This document shows, piece after piece, positions 1 to 7,274 of a stretch of 50,719 bases of DNA. Origin of the DNA: CAZDVQ01 sp964508975 (GTDB lineage: Bacteria > Bacteroidota > Bacteroidia > Chitinophagales > Saprospiraceae); contig CAZDVQ010000031.1 of assembly GCA_964508975.1 (NCBI GenBank), forward strand, positions 1 to 50,719. Direction: 5' to 3'. The position numbers and the translations under genes were made by a program. How positions within the stretch are numbered: position 1 is the stretch's first letter; each line of letters starts with the position of its first letter. The notes under the pieces were generated by a model. It worked only from the letters and a program-made list of their open reading frames with translations, was not told the DNA's origin and did no database searches.

Positions 1-1135
1 CTGTAGACCAGGAGTAGGTGCCGCCGCCAGTTGCTGTAAATGTACTTGAAGTTCCTGCACAAATTGCAGTTGTGCCAGTTATAGATGGCGTTGGCAGGGC
101 GTTGACCGTCAAGGTGCGGCTCGCCGTGGCCGTACAGCCCGAGGCGTTCGTTACCGTCACCGTGTAGGTACCGGCCGTTGATACCGTGATGGAAGCCGTG
201 TTCGCACCGGTTGACCAGGCGTAAGTTCCACCACCTGAAGCCGTGAACGTGCTCGTCTCGCCGGCACAGATCGTGTTCGTACCTGATATAGATGGGGTTG
301 GTAATGTATTTACCGTCAAGGTACGGCTCGCCGTGGCCGTACAGCCAGAGGCGTTCGTTACCGTTACCGTGTAGGTGCCAGCAGTGGATACCGTAATTGA
401 AGCAGTGGTCGCGCCTGTTGACCAGGCGTAGGTTCCACCGCCCGTCGCCGTGAACGTGCTAGTCTCGCCGGCACAGATCGTATTTGTTCCCGAGATACTG
501 GCCGTTGGCAAAGTATTGACCGTCAAGGTGCGGCTCGCCGTGGCCGTACAGCCCGAGGCGTTCGTCACCGTCACCGTGTAGGTGCCAGCAGTGGATACCG
601 TGATCGAGGCAGTGTTCGCACCGGTTGACCAGGCGTAGGTGCCGCCGCCTGAAGCGGTGAACGTGCTGGAAGCCCCAGCACAAATCGTGTTTATTCCCGA
701 GATACTGGCCGTTGGCAAAGCGTTTACCGTCAAGGTGCGGCTCGCCGTGGCCGTACAGCCAGAGGCGTTCGTCACCGTCACCGTGTAGGTGCCAGCCGTT
801 GATACCGTGATAGCCGCCGTGTTCGCACCGGTTGACCAGGCATAGGTGCCGCCGCCAGTCGCCGTGAACGTGCTGGAAGTTCCCGAACATATAGAATTTG
901 TACCAGAAATTGAAGGTGTTGGCAAGGCGTTAACCGTCACTGTTCTTGAAGCCGAAGCGGTGCAACCACTTTGCGTAACTGTTACTGTATAAGTGGTAGT
1001 TCCTGTAGGGCTAACGTTTATGGATGCGCTGTTTGCTCCAGTACTCCAGCTATAGCTTGAACCACCAGAAGCAGTAAGGGTTATAGGGCTACCACTACAT
1101 GAAGTACTTGGACCCGTTAATCCAGGGGTCACCAC
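1..1135 (-). repeat. 207 bp in-frame tandem repeats (69-aa Ig/PKD-like modules)
   Basis: The sequence accgtcaaggtgcggctcgc (or a close variant) starts at 105, 312, 519 and 726, exactly 207 bp apart, and a diverged copy starts at 933. Each unit encodes 69 residues with a conserved 'TYTVTVTNASGCTATASRTL' segment and a 'GGTYAWSTGA' strand. Units at 1-930 are very similar at DNA level, while the one near 933-1130 is diverged. This suggests recent expansion by unequal recombination towards the C-terminal side. The array continues off the window. Confidence 0.9.
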
Positions 1136-3262
1136 TAAACCTCCGTTAATCGTCACAGTTCCTGTAGCTACACAACCATCAAAAACGTTGGTGACAGTCA
1201 CTGAATAGGTGCCGGGACACAAACCAGTAACCACGTCAGGACCGGCGACGGCGTTCGCTGTACGGATTATCGTACCTGAACTATTGGCCCACACATAATT
1301 CCATGGGCCTATAGAACCTCTACCTGTGGCCCGAGCAGAACCATTACAATAACCAGAACATGATTCATGTTGTAAAACGGCCATGGTCGGAGTGGGGCAA
1401 CAAGTCAATGTAGAAAATAGGGTCACCACGTCGTCAGCGGCACAAGCAAAGCTGGTCCAAGAACCCGTTTCCCCATCTCCATAAGTATCTATACGAACAT
1501 TCAGACTTTGATTGTCTTGGCCTGGAGGACAGTTTTTGGTTCGTATCGTCCAGCAAAAGGTCCAGTTAAAGGCTGTACATAAGTCACCGTAGTTGTTCCC
1601 CGGGTTACCATCAATAACACCACTAGAGTTACCAGCTGCTGTTTCAAAATAAAACCCAGGCCCAAATGTCTGTCCTGTAGCGGTACTTGTAATTGGGGTA
1701 CTATAGTAAGCCCATGTGCCTCCATTACCGGTATTACAAGTGGCGGATATTGCAGTTGGCGTAAAAGTACCTGTATTCCAGCCCGCTCCAAATGTTGGAA
1801 CTACGGCATGAAACCAGTTTTGAGATGTTGTATTCCAATTCGTCAAGGTATAGCAAAACTCTACCAATTGGTTGGGTTGATATGTTCCATTTAACGGTGC
1901 AGGGTTTACCGAGTAGGTATAGGCCCTTACACAGGGATCGCAATCATTAAAACTGTTGATTGTCAATATAAAATTAGCTTGATCTGCAAGCGAACCTCCT
2001 GAAATCCTAAAGTAGTAAACAACGCCAGAATCAACGGCATTAAATGTCGTATTCAGTGTACCTCCAGAGCCAATGGCACAACCTACTGCAACAAGGTTAT
2101 TACAGTCAGACCCTGTATATAAAGCTATGTTAGGTTGACTTAAGCCCCCTGTAATACCCACATTAATAGTGTTGGTTGAAGCCCTAAATGAAACCCACAT
2201 ATCTGCAGCAGGCTCGGCCATAGTACCATTTGCTGGCGCACACCCCGTTAAACCATTATATGGTACAGATGCTGTAGCTCCAATATTACTTAGACAAAAA
2301 GAATTCGTTGCTGGAACTACACTTGGGCACGAAGCAGGTATCGTCAATGCGCCAAGGTTGCACGCCGTTGAACAGTTGTCAGCAGCGGCTCCTGTACAGA
2401 TTGGTGTAGAACAAGCTGAAACGTTAGAACCATACGCACAAATACCAAATGTACCACCTACTGGCGTACCAAAGTTCCAAACCCGAACATACAATAAAGT
2501 ACCAGGTAGAACACTACCCGCAGCAAGTGTAATCAGCGACATGTTTCCGTTAGGACTGCTATCATCATCGCAGGCAATTTGGGTATATAAACCTGCACAG
2601 CCCGTTGCTGTATAAATCGCCATACCTGCATCTACCATGGTGCCGGTGTTCATATCAACAGTTAATGAACCACTTGCAGGCATAGTTACAGTGTACCAAA
2701 CGTCACCGCCTTGGTAAGAAGCACAGTTTGGAGCAGGCACACCCCCGGTGTTTGTTGCATTTACATTAGTTCCATTTGTGAAAGTACAACTTGAGTTTAC
2801 AGGCAAAGAAATGGCCTGACAGGGGTTATCGCCCGCTGGAGGCGGAGCTACTGCCGTACAACTTATCTGTAAACCCGATAATGCTCCAGTGCTTTGGCAA
2901 CTATATTGATCAATTAGAATCCGTATGGTACCCGTTAAAGTCGCGGTCCAGTTAATAGTTGATTGAACGCCACAAGCATCATCATTATATGCTAAGAATG
3001 CTCCCGAGGCATTATTGTACAAGGTTATCTGAGTATCGTAACCCGCCAAACCACAAGTTGTAAAAGTATATGCATTACCTGATATCACATTGAGCGTTAT
3101 ATACTGACCAGCACCAATGTTGTTTACCGTAGTTGAGCCTGAACATGCCACCGTGGCATTCGACAAAAAGGTATTATCATTGGCACATTGCGACCAAACA
3201 GTATTGCTGTACTGCAATGTAAATACACTTATCAGGATGCCGAGTATAAGTCTATTATTCAT
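1..3262 (-). CDS. Giant secreted repeat protein, N-terminal part (C-terminus beyond window)
   Basis: An open frame runs from an ATG at 3262 to the left edge without a stop, at least 1,087 codons. It opens with a signal peptide (MNNRLILGILISVFTLQYSN..., probable cleavage near residue 25). The first ~400 residues hold Cys-containing beta-sandwich segments (for example 'GYDTQITLYN' and 'TIRILIDQYSC') of a kind common in Bacteroidota surface proteins. A domain with several Cys residues follows, then a run of Ig/PKD-like modules ('GTYTVTVTNASGCTATASRT') encoded by 207 bp repeats. Secretion by T9SS is inferred from architecture, since the C-terminal sorting domain would lie outside the window. Short open frames on both strands inside this stretch are shadows of the repeats. 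Likely a cell-surface adhesin or gliding-type protein; the ligand is unknown. Confidence 0.85.
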   Translation of the reverse strand, partial: MNNRLILGILISVFTLQYSNTVWSQCANDNTFLSNATVACSGSTTVNNIGAGQYITLNVISGNAYTFTTCGLAGYDTQITLYNNASGAFLAYNDDACGVQSTINWTATLTGTIRILIDQYSCQSTGALSGLQISCTAVAPPPAGDNPCQAISLPVNSSCTFTNGTNVNATNTGGVPAPNCASYQGGDVWYTVTMPASGSLTVDMNTGTMVDAGMAIYTATGCAGLYTQIACDDDSSPNGNMSLITLAAGSVLPGTLLYVRVWNFGTPVGGTFGICAYGSNVSACSTPICTGAAADNCSTACNLGALTIPASCPSVVPATNSFCLSNIGATASVPYNGLTGCAPANGTMAEPAADMWVSFRASTNTINVGITGGLSQPNIALYTGSDCNNLVAVGCAIGSGGTLNTTFNAVDSGVVYYFRISGGSLADQANFILTINSFNDCDPCVRAYTYSVNPAPLNGTYQPNQLVEFCYTLTNWNTTSQNWFHAVVPTFGAGWNTGTFTPTAISATCNTGNGGTWAYYSTPITSTATGQTFGPGFYFETAAGNSSGVIDGNPGNNYGDLCTAFNWTFCWTIRTKNCPPGQDNQSLNVRIDTYGDGETGSWTSFACAADDVVTLFSTLTCCPTPTMAVLQHESCSGYCNGSARATGRGSIGPWNYVWANSSGTIIRTANAVAGPDVVTGLCPGTYSVTVTNVFDGCVATGTVTINGGLVVTPGLTGPSTSCSGSPITLTASGGSSYSWSTGANSASINVSPTGTTTYTVTVTQSGCTASASRTVTVNALPTPSISGTNSICSGTSSTFTATGGGTYAWSTGANTAAITVSTAGTYTVTVTNASGCTATASRTLTVNALPTASISGINTICAGASSTFTASGGGTYAWSTGANTASITVSTAGTYTVTVTNASGCTATASRTLTVNTLPTASISGTNTICAGETSTFTATGGGTYAWSTGATTASITVSTAGTYTVTVTNASGCTATASRTLTVNTLPTPSISGTNTICAGETSTFTASGGGTYAWSTGANTASITVSTAGTYTVTVTNASGCTATASRTLTVNALPTPSITGTTAICAGTSSTFTATGGGTYSWST

Positions 3263-3528
3263 ACACACTTTGTCTATTCATCTGGTGGTTGATACCAGCA
3301 GTTATGTTCACATTATTTCAGGGAGAGAAGGTTGTCTCTGTATTTAGTCGAAAATCTGACAACTTACGTTGTCTGATGTACGGCATAAATACAATAATGT
3401 TCCAATAAAAATGTGTTCAACATCACAAGTAACACTACGAATAGATAAGCAACATTTCATCTATTCTTTACACTAGATTTACTTATAAACAATGTGCATA
3501 TACATAATGCCTTGCTATACATTGATTT
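3263..3528. other. Intergenic leader of the giant gene, no gene seen
   Basis: AT-rich spacer upstream of the minus-strand repeat-protein gene. It has a short dyad (gacaac-ttac-gttgtc, 3358-3373). I found no convincing TAnnTTTG box with a TTG element and no open frame with coding character. Confidence 0.4.
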
Positions 3529-3653
3529 GCGTGAGCCGACCGGAGGGCAGCTGCACCCATGGTGCAGCTGGTGCCAAAGGCACCGAGCGAATAGCGAGCC
3601 CGGAGGGTGGCGACCCCTAGCACACTAAAAGTTGTGCTAGGGGACACGCCCAA
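3529..3653 (-). repeat. GC-rich multi-hairpin repeat, copy R1
   Basis: Read on the minus strand it begins GGGCGTGTCCCC, then a hairpin (CCCCTAGCACA/TGTGCTAGGGG type), the core GGGCTCGCTATTCGCTCGGT, two short palindromes (GGTGCCTTTGGCACC and GCTGCACCATGGGTGCAGC) and the tail CCTCCGGTCGGCTCACGC. It lies 39 bp past the stop of the TPR gene. The core and both ends recur in eight other intergenic places in this window. Confidence 0.75.
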
Positions 3654-3691
3654 ATAATATTTTTTATGGTCTGCTTCGATGATAATAGCGC

Positions 3692-4870
3692 CTAATTCGC
3701 CAAGTATAATTCTTTAGCCAATATGGCTTTATCCAACTGCTTTGTTTTCTCCAACATCGCGACATACGCCTTCACAATTTCAGCGTATTTAGCACTTTGC
3801 TGCCCCATCATCTTCGCACAACTCGACAATGCTTTCTCATAGTGCAATTCTGCTTGCAAGGTATCGTTGCTGGCCTCATAGGCCATGGCCTTGTACTGCC
3901 AAATTTCTACAAATTGTTCGTGTTGATAGCCACCAATTGCATCCAACATAAAGTTTTCAGCCTCCGTGTAATAGTTTATGGCGTCGGCATACTTCTGTCG
4001 GTTGAAATTTAAATTGCCCAACTCCGCAGCCAACTTACCCGTGGTGAAACTATTAGGCGATAAAACATTGCGGACCAAACCTTCGGCCTCGGTCAAAAGC
4101 GTTTGGGCTACATCTAATTTTTTGTTCTTAATTTGCATACCACCGTAAGTAACCAAGAAGTTAATACGCTGAATAACAGACACTTTATCTTTGAATTTAT
4201 CGAATAAAGCTAAACAAACCTTGTATTGTTTTTCAGCTTCTGTATAGTTTTTCATCATGTCGTGGGTTACCGCTAAATTCTGGGCAACCACGGCATATTC
4301 AATGCTCTGATTGGAAAATTTTTGTTTAACCAGTTTTTCGCTGTCGTTATGTAAACGCAGCGCATCGGCATAATCCCCCTCGTTAAAATGCTGCTGACCC
4401 AAGCTGTTCAACAAGGCGATATGCTGGTTTGAAGTATCCTTGCGCAGCAATTTCGACAGGTCGATTAAACGGGTAAAATCTTGCTTAGCCTCTGAATAAC
4501 GGCCCATGTCGAGCAACAACACGGTGTGGTTTTCGAGCAAATTATAGTAGTTCTCATTTTGCATACCTTCTCTGGCAGCAACAAGGTCTTTTACCTTGGC
4601 TAATGGCTCCAAAGCCATATCAATTTGTTCCAATTCCATGTACAACATGAACATATCATACAATATACCCATATAGTCGCTCGAGTCAATTTTAGTCTCA
4701 GCTTCAATGGTGGTTCTTGCTTTGGTCATCAAGTCGAGGCAATCTGCATACCTTCCTTCTTCCACGGCAACAGCTGCTTGTTCATGCAGTTCGGCATAGG
4801 TTTGCGCACTGGCTGACAAGCTGAACAAACAGGCCACTAATACATAAAATATTGATTTATAGACTTTCAT
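3692..4870 (-). CDS. Secreted/periplasmic tetratricopeptide repeat protein
   Basis: 392 residues with a clear signal peptide (MKVYKSIFYVLVACLFSLSA, cleavage after SASA|Q near residue 22). The rest is helical, with recurring TPR signatures of about 40 residues, for example 'ALRLHNDSEKLVKQKF', 'AEKQYKVCLALFDKF', 'AINYYTEAENFMLDA' and 'AELHYEKALSSCAKM'. Such proteins act as protein-protein interaction scaffolds in the periplasm or at the outer membrane. No catalytic domain is visible. It is followed on its own strand by repeat R1 and then the giant repeat-protein gene, and preceded 44 bp upstream by the AlkD-like gene, which could share a transcript. The specific partner is unknown. Confidence 0.85.
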   Translation of the reverse strand: MKVYKSIFYVLVACLFSLSASAQTYAELHEQAAVAVEEGRYADCLDLMTKARTTIEAETKIDSSDYMGILYDMFMLYMELEQIDMALEPLAKVKDLVAAREGMQNENYYNLLENHTVLLLDMGRYSEAKQDFTRLIDLSKLLRKDTSNQHIALLNSLGQQHFNEGDYADALRLHNDSEKLVKQKFSNQSIEYAVVAQNLAVTHDMMKNYTEAEKQYKVCLALFDKFKDKVSVIQRINFLVTYGGMQIKNKKLDVAQTLLTEAEGLVRNVLSPNSFTTGKLAAELGNLNFNRQKYADAINYYTEAENFMLDAIGGYQHEQFVEIWQYKAMAYEASNDTLQAELHYEKALSSCAKMMGQQSAKYAEIVKAYVAMLEKTKQLDKAILAKELYLAN

Positions 4871-4914
4871 AATGATATTTTAAAAATAAAAACTTGTTTC
4901 AAATGGATTGTAAC

Positions 4915-5574
4915 TTACGCTAGATGCTTTAATGCCTCACGCGCCGATAATGGACTAAACGTATGCTGTGCGACAAAGGTACGAACTGATTCTGGATTCT
5001 TGCGGGCATGTTGCCGCAATGCCCATCCAATACCCTTTCGGATAAAAAAATCAGGATGCGCCGCCAATGCTTTACACTGCTGGAACAATAAACGTTCGTC
5101 GGTTTTATCGCCATAGCTCAGCTGGAAAATCAAGGTCATCCGTTGTAACCACACATTACCACTATCAAGCCATTTTTTGATCCAAGCCTCGCACAGGGCG
5201 GGCGCTTGCAAAAAAATTTTACCCACTGTTTTATGCAAGGCATCAACTGAATCCCACCAAGATCGCGTAACGATAAGTTGTTCCAGCCATTCGATGTCGT
5301 CTGTCTTTACCCAACGTTCTATGACGTCCAACACACAGTAATTTATTTCGCGAACGGGGTGCTCCCACATTTCTGTCATGATTTCCTTGGCCAATGCCCG
5401 GTCAGAAGGCAGCGGGTTGGCTTTCCAATAAGCCTTCGAAATTTCACGGCGCTGTTGTGATGCGATGCCCATGAAGCTAAATTTATCGCGCATGTATTTC
5501 GCCATGCCAACAGCTCGTTCGGGGTTCGAGGCCGCTTCCATCATGGATTCTAATAATATTGTTTCTGCGAACAT
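4915..5574 (-). CDS. DNA alkylation repeat protein (AlkD-like DNA glycosylase)
   Basis: An all-helical HEAT-like protein of the DNA alkylation repair (AlkD) family, which removes alkylated purines such as 3-methyl- and 7-methylguanine from DNA. The family signature 'TRSWWDSVD' carries the Asp used in catalysis and the flanking Trp. 'FIRKGIGWALRQ' and the C-terminal 'PLSAREALKHL' are also diagnostic. A slightly longer frame starts at 5595, but the Met at 5574 (MFAETILLES) fits the usual N-terminus better, giving 219 residues, normal for the family. It is divergent from the CNGKC gene at 5688, so the 5575-5687 gap must hold two promoters. No damage to key residues is visible. Confidence 0.88.
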   Translation of the reverse strand: MFAETILLESMMEAASNPERAVGMAKYMRDKFSFMGIASQQRREISKAYWKANPLPSDRALAKEIMTEMWEHPVREINYCVLDVIERWVKTDDIEWLEQLIVTRSWWDSVDALHKTVGKIFLQAPALCEAWIKKWLDSGNVWLQRMTLIFQLSYGDKTDERLLFQQCKALAAHPDFFIRKGIGWALRQHARKNPESVRTFVAQHTFSPLSAREALKHLA

Positions 5575-5654
5575 AGTGATGAAATTAATGTTCAAAATTA
5601 AGACTCTCCCTACTAAAATCAGCTAAAATTTGAGCACTTGTGATTATAATCACC

Positions 5655-5683
5655 TTGCCAACTCAAATATCTTTCTATATTTG
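5655..5683 (+). promoter_or_regulatory. Bacteroidota-type promoter (TTG, 18 bp, TATATTTG)
   Basis: TTG at 5655-5657 and TATATTTG at 5676-5683, separated by 18 bp, match the TTG/TAnnTTTG consensus of the primary sigma factor in Bacteroidota. The start codon at 5688 is only 4 bp past the -7 box. Transcription would therefore begin at or next to the ATG (leaderless mRNA), or translation starts at the in-frame ATG at 5700. Confidence 0.6.
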
Positions 5684-5687
5684 CGCC

Positions 5688-6083
5688 ATGTTTCGAGTTA
5701 TGATTCCCATATTGCTAGCCATAGTGGTGCTCTTGCAGAGTATGCCCACTTGGTTGATGTATGTGGCTCATCAAGTAAACAAAGATAAGGTTATCAACGA
5801 GTTATGTGTCAATAAAGCTAAGCCAGCACTAAAATGTAATGGTAAATGCCACCTGAATAAAAAGATTAAACAGGAGATTGACAAGCAACAACAAAACGAT
5901 GCGCAGAAAGAGTCATCCGTTGTTGTAGAATGGAGCCCGATCATTTATCTTCCCGTTACGCCTACAGCTATTATTCATGTAGTGTCATATAAAGTTGCTT
6001 TCAAAACGACTGCCCTGCCCAAGTATATCGCTAGCAGGGGATTCGATTATCACGGCAATATCTTCCATCCGCCAGTAGCTTAA
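5688..6083 (+). CDS. Small membrane/periplasmic protein with CNGKC motif, copper-locus associated
   Basis: 131 residues from the ATG at 5688. The frame also allows a start at 5640, but the promoter box at 5676-5683 makes that unlikely. A hydrophobic N-terminal segment (residues 4-28) is followed by a short domain with Cys40, Cys50 and Cys54 in 'ELCVNKAKPALKCNGKCHL' and a Lys/Gln-rich stretch. Small proteins with this Cys-plus-CNGKC pattern are frequent in Bacteroidota and, as I recall, often precede TonB receptor genes, but I know no established function. The following genes are a Met/His-rich lipoprotein and an OprC-like copper receptor, so the Cys cluster may bind Cu(I). That is inference from motif and neighbours only. 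Confidence 0.75.
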   Translation: MFRVMIPILLAIVVLLQSMPTWLMYVAHQVNKDKVINELCVNKAKPALKCNGKCHLNKKIKQEIDKQQQNDAQKESSVVVEWSPIIYLPVTPTAIIHVVSYKVAFKTTALPKYIASRGFDYHGNIFHPPVA

Positions 6084-6170
6084 TTATCGTTGCTACCTAC
6101 TAAGACCATGCTATGCGCATCGGTCTGGCTTTGCCTATGTTTAACCTTACATAGGTATCTTATTATTCCT

Positions 6171-6318
6171 TTTTTTTATTTGGGCGCATCGGCTTGTTTG
6201 CCGCAGCATAGCTGCGTCGCACGGCGCCGTCGCACCTTTCCGGGCTCGCCTATCGGCTCGGTACGCTTCGCGTACCCATGCTACGCATGGCCCTCCAAGC
6301 TGCTTGCGCTTTAGCTTG
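6171..6318 (+). repeat. GC-rich multi-hairpin repeat, copy R2
   Basis: Starts with a T-run and TGGGCGCATCGGC, has the core CGGGCTCGCCTATCGGCTCG and small palindromes (GGTACGCTTCGCGTACC, CATGCTACGCATG), and ends with CCCTCCAAGCTGCTTGCGC. It fills most of the 307 bp gap between the CNGKC gene and the lipoprotein gene. A 74-codon open frame over it (6090-6314) has no coding character. Confidence 0.7.
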
Positions 6319-6390
6319 TGCTATGGCCTTGCACGCTTGCCCTCAATTAAAGTAAACACTTATCTATAATTCCTTTTAAATTATTATCAC

Positions 6391-7203
6391 ATGAAATCTT
6401 TCCGTTTTTTATACCTGGCTATTGCCGTAATCGCACTTTCCGTTAGCGCTTGTAAAGATGAGCATGATCACCTCGACCCGCTGGAAGGTTTAACTAAATA
6501 CAGCGAGGCTTATGCCACGGGTGCAGGCATCAAAGTTGAAGTTTATGCCGCAGAAGCACCGTTTATGGGCTACAACTTTTTACATTTTTACGTGACCGAC
6601 TCTGTGAGCGGTAATCCGGTAGAGCACGCTATGATCAACATTGTACCCATGATGGACATGGGCATGATGATGCACAGTGCCCCTGTTGAAAACCCTGATG
6701 ATACGCATCACCACGATGGTGTTTATCCTGCACAAGTGGTTTTCATCATGTCGTCAATGGGTGGCGACTGGACCCTTCAGGTTACCGTGGAAGACGAAGA
6801 TAATCCCCGTACTGGTACTGCAATCCTAGATATGACTGTTGTAGAACCAACGCACGCACGCATGGTATCTTTCACTTCAGCAGTAGATAGCTCAAGGGTA
6901 TTTGTGTCGTTGGTTAAGCCAATGGATCCTAAAACTGGTGTAAACGACTTTGAAATAGCCGTACACAAACGCACCAGCATGATGAGTTTCCCTGCCGATG
7001 AGCGTTTTACCATCGATATGGAGCCTACTATGCCTTCCATGGGTCATGGCTCGCCCAACAACGTGAACCCTGTATTGACCACTAAGGGTCACTATGCCGG
7101 TAAAGTAAACTTTACCATGACAGGTTTGTGGCAAGTTGACCTCGATTTCATCGAGGGTGCCAACACGCACTACACCAACCTTCCCTTTACCATCGAGTTT
7201 TAG
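6391..7203 (+). CDS. Met/His-rich lipoprotein with two FixH/YtkA-like domains (putative copper binder)
   Basis: 270 residues. A lipoprotein signal peptide ends in 'SVSAC', so Cys21 should be lipidated. Two tandem Ig-like domains follow. The first (about 40-150) contains 'MMDMGMMMHS' at 87-96 and His106-108. The second (about 155-270) has 'TMPSMGHGSP' and 'GHYAGKVNFTMTGLWQVDL', the hallmark of YtkA/FixH-like domains. The dense Met and His residues are typical of periplasmic Cu(I)/Cu(II) binding proteins. The gene sits between the CNGKC gene and an OprC-like receptor on the same strand, so I infer that it takes or hands over copper at the outer or cytoplasmic membrane. Substrate not proven. Confidence 0.8.
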   Translation: MKSFRFLYLAIAVIALSVSACKDEHDHLDPLEGLTKYSEAYATGAGIKVEVYAAEAPFMGYNFLHFYVTDSVSGNPVEHAMINIVPMMDMGMMMHSAPVENPDDTHHHDGVYPAQVVFIMSSMGGDWTLQVTVEDEDNPRTGTAILDMTVVEPTHARMVSFTSAVDSSRVFVSLVKPMDPKTGVNDFEIAVHKRTSMMSFPADERFTIDMEPTMPSMGHGSPNNVNPVLTTKGHYAGKVNFTMTGLWQVDLDFIEGANTHYTNLPFTIEF

Positions 7204-7228
7204 TTAGTTTAGTTAGTTTAGTTTCAGC

Positions 7229-7261
7229 AGCCAGCCGGGAGAAGTCCTGGCTGGCATTTTT
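7229..7261 (+). terminator. Hairpin with T-run between lipoprotein and receptor genes
   Basis: GCCAGCC (7230-7236) pairs with GGCTGGC (7249-7255), followed by ATTTTTA. It lies 27 bp past the lipoprotein stop and only 14 bp before the receptor ATG at 7275. It could terminate most transcripts or lower receptor expression by partial read-through. It is preceded by a short 9 bp tandem repeat (tagttagtt, 7201-7222). Confidence 0.6.
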
Positions 7262-7274
7262 AGGCTGGATTCTA

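Noticed and set aside
459..1943. Open frames on the minus strand within the left repeat gene (143, 96 and 69 codons)
   Set aside because: They are out-of-frame readings of the 207 bp repeats and neighbouring coding sequence; the real frame runs from 3262 to the window edge.
2169..2615. Plus-strand frame of 148 codons
   Set aside because: It lies antisense to the left giant gene and has no family resemblance or signal.
6090..6314. Plus-strand 74-codon frame after the CNGKC gene
   Set aside because: It reads through repeat R2; the composition and Arg/Ser/Pro/Leu mix are those of GC-rich repeat DNA, not of a protein.
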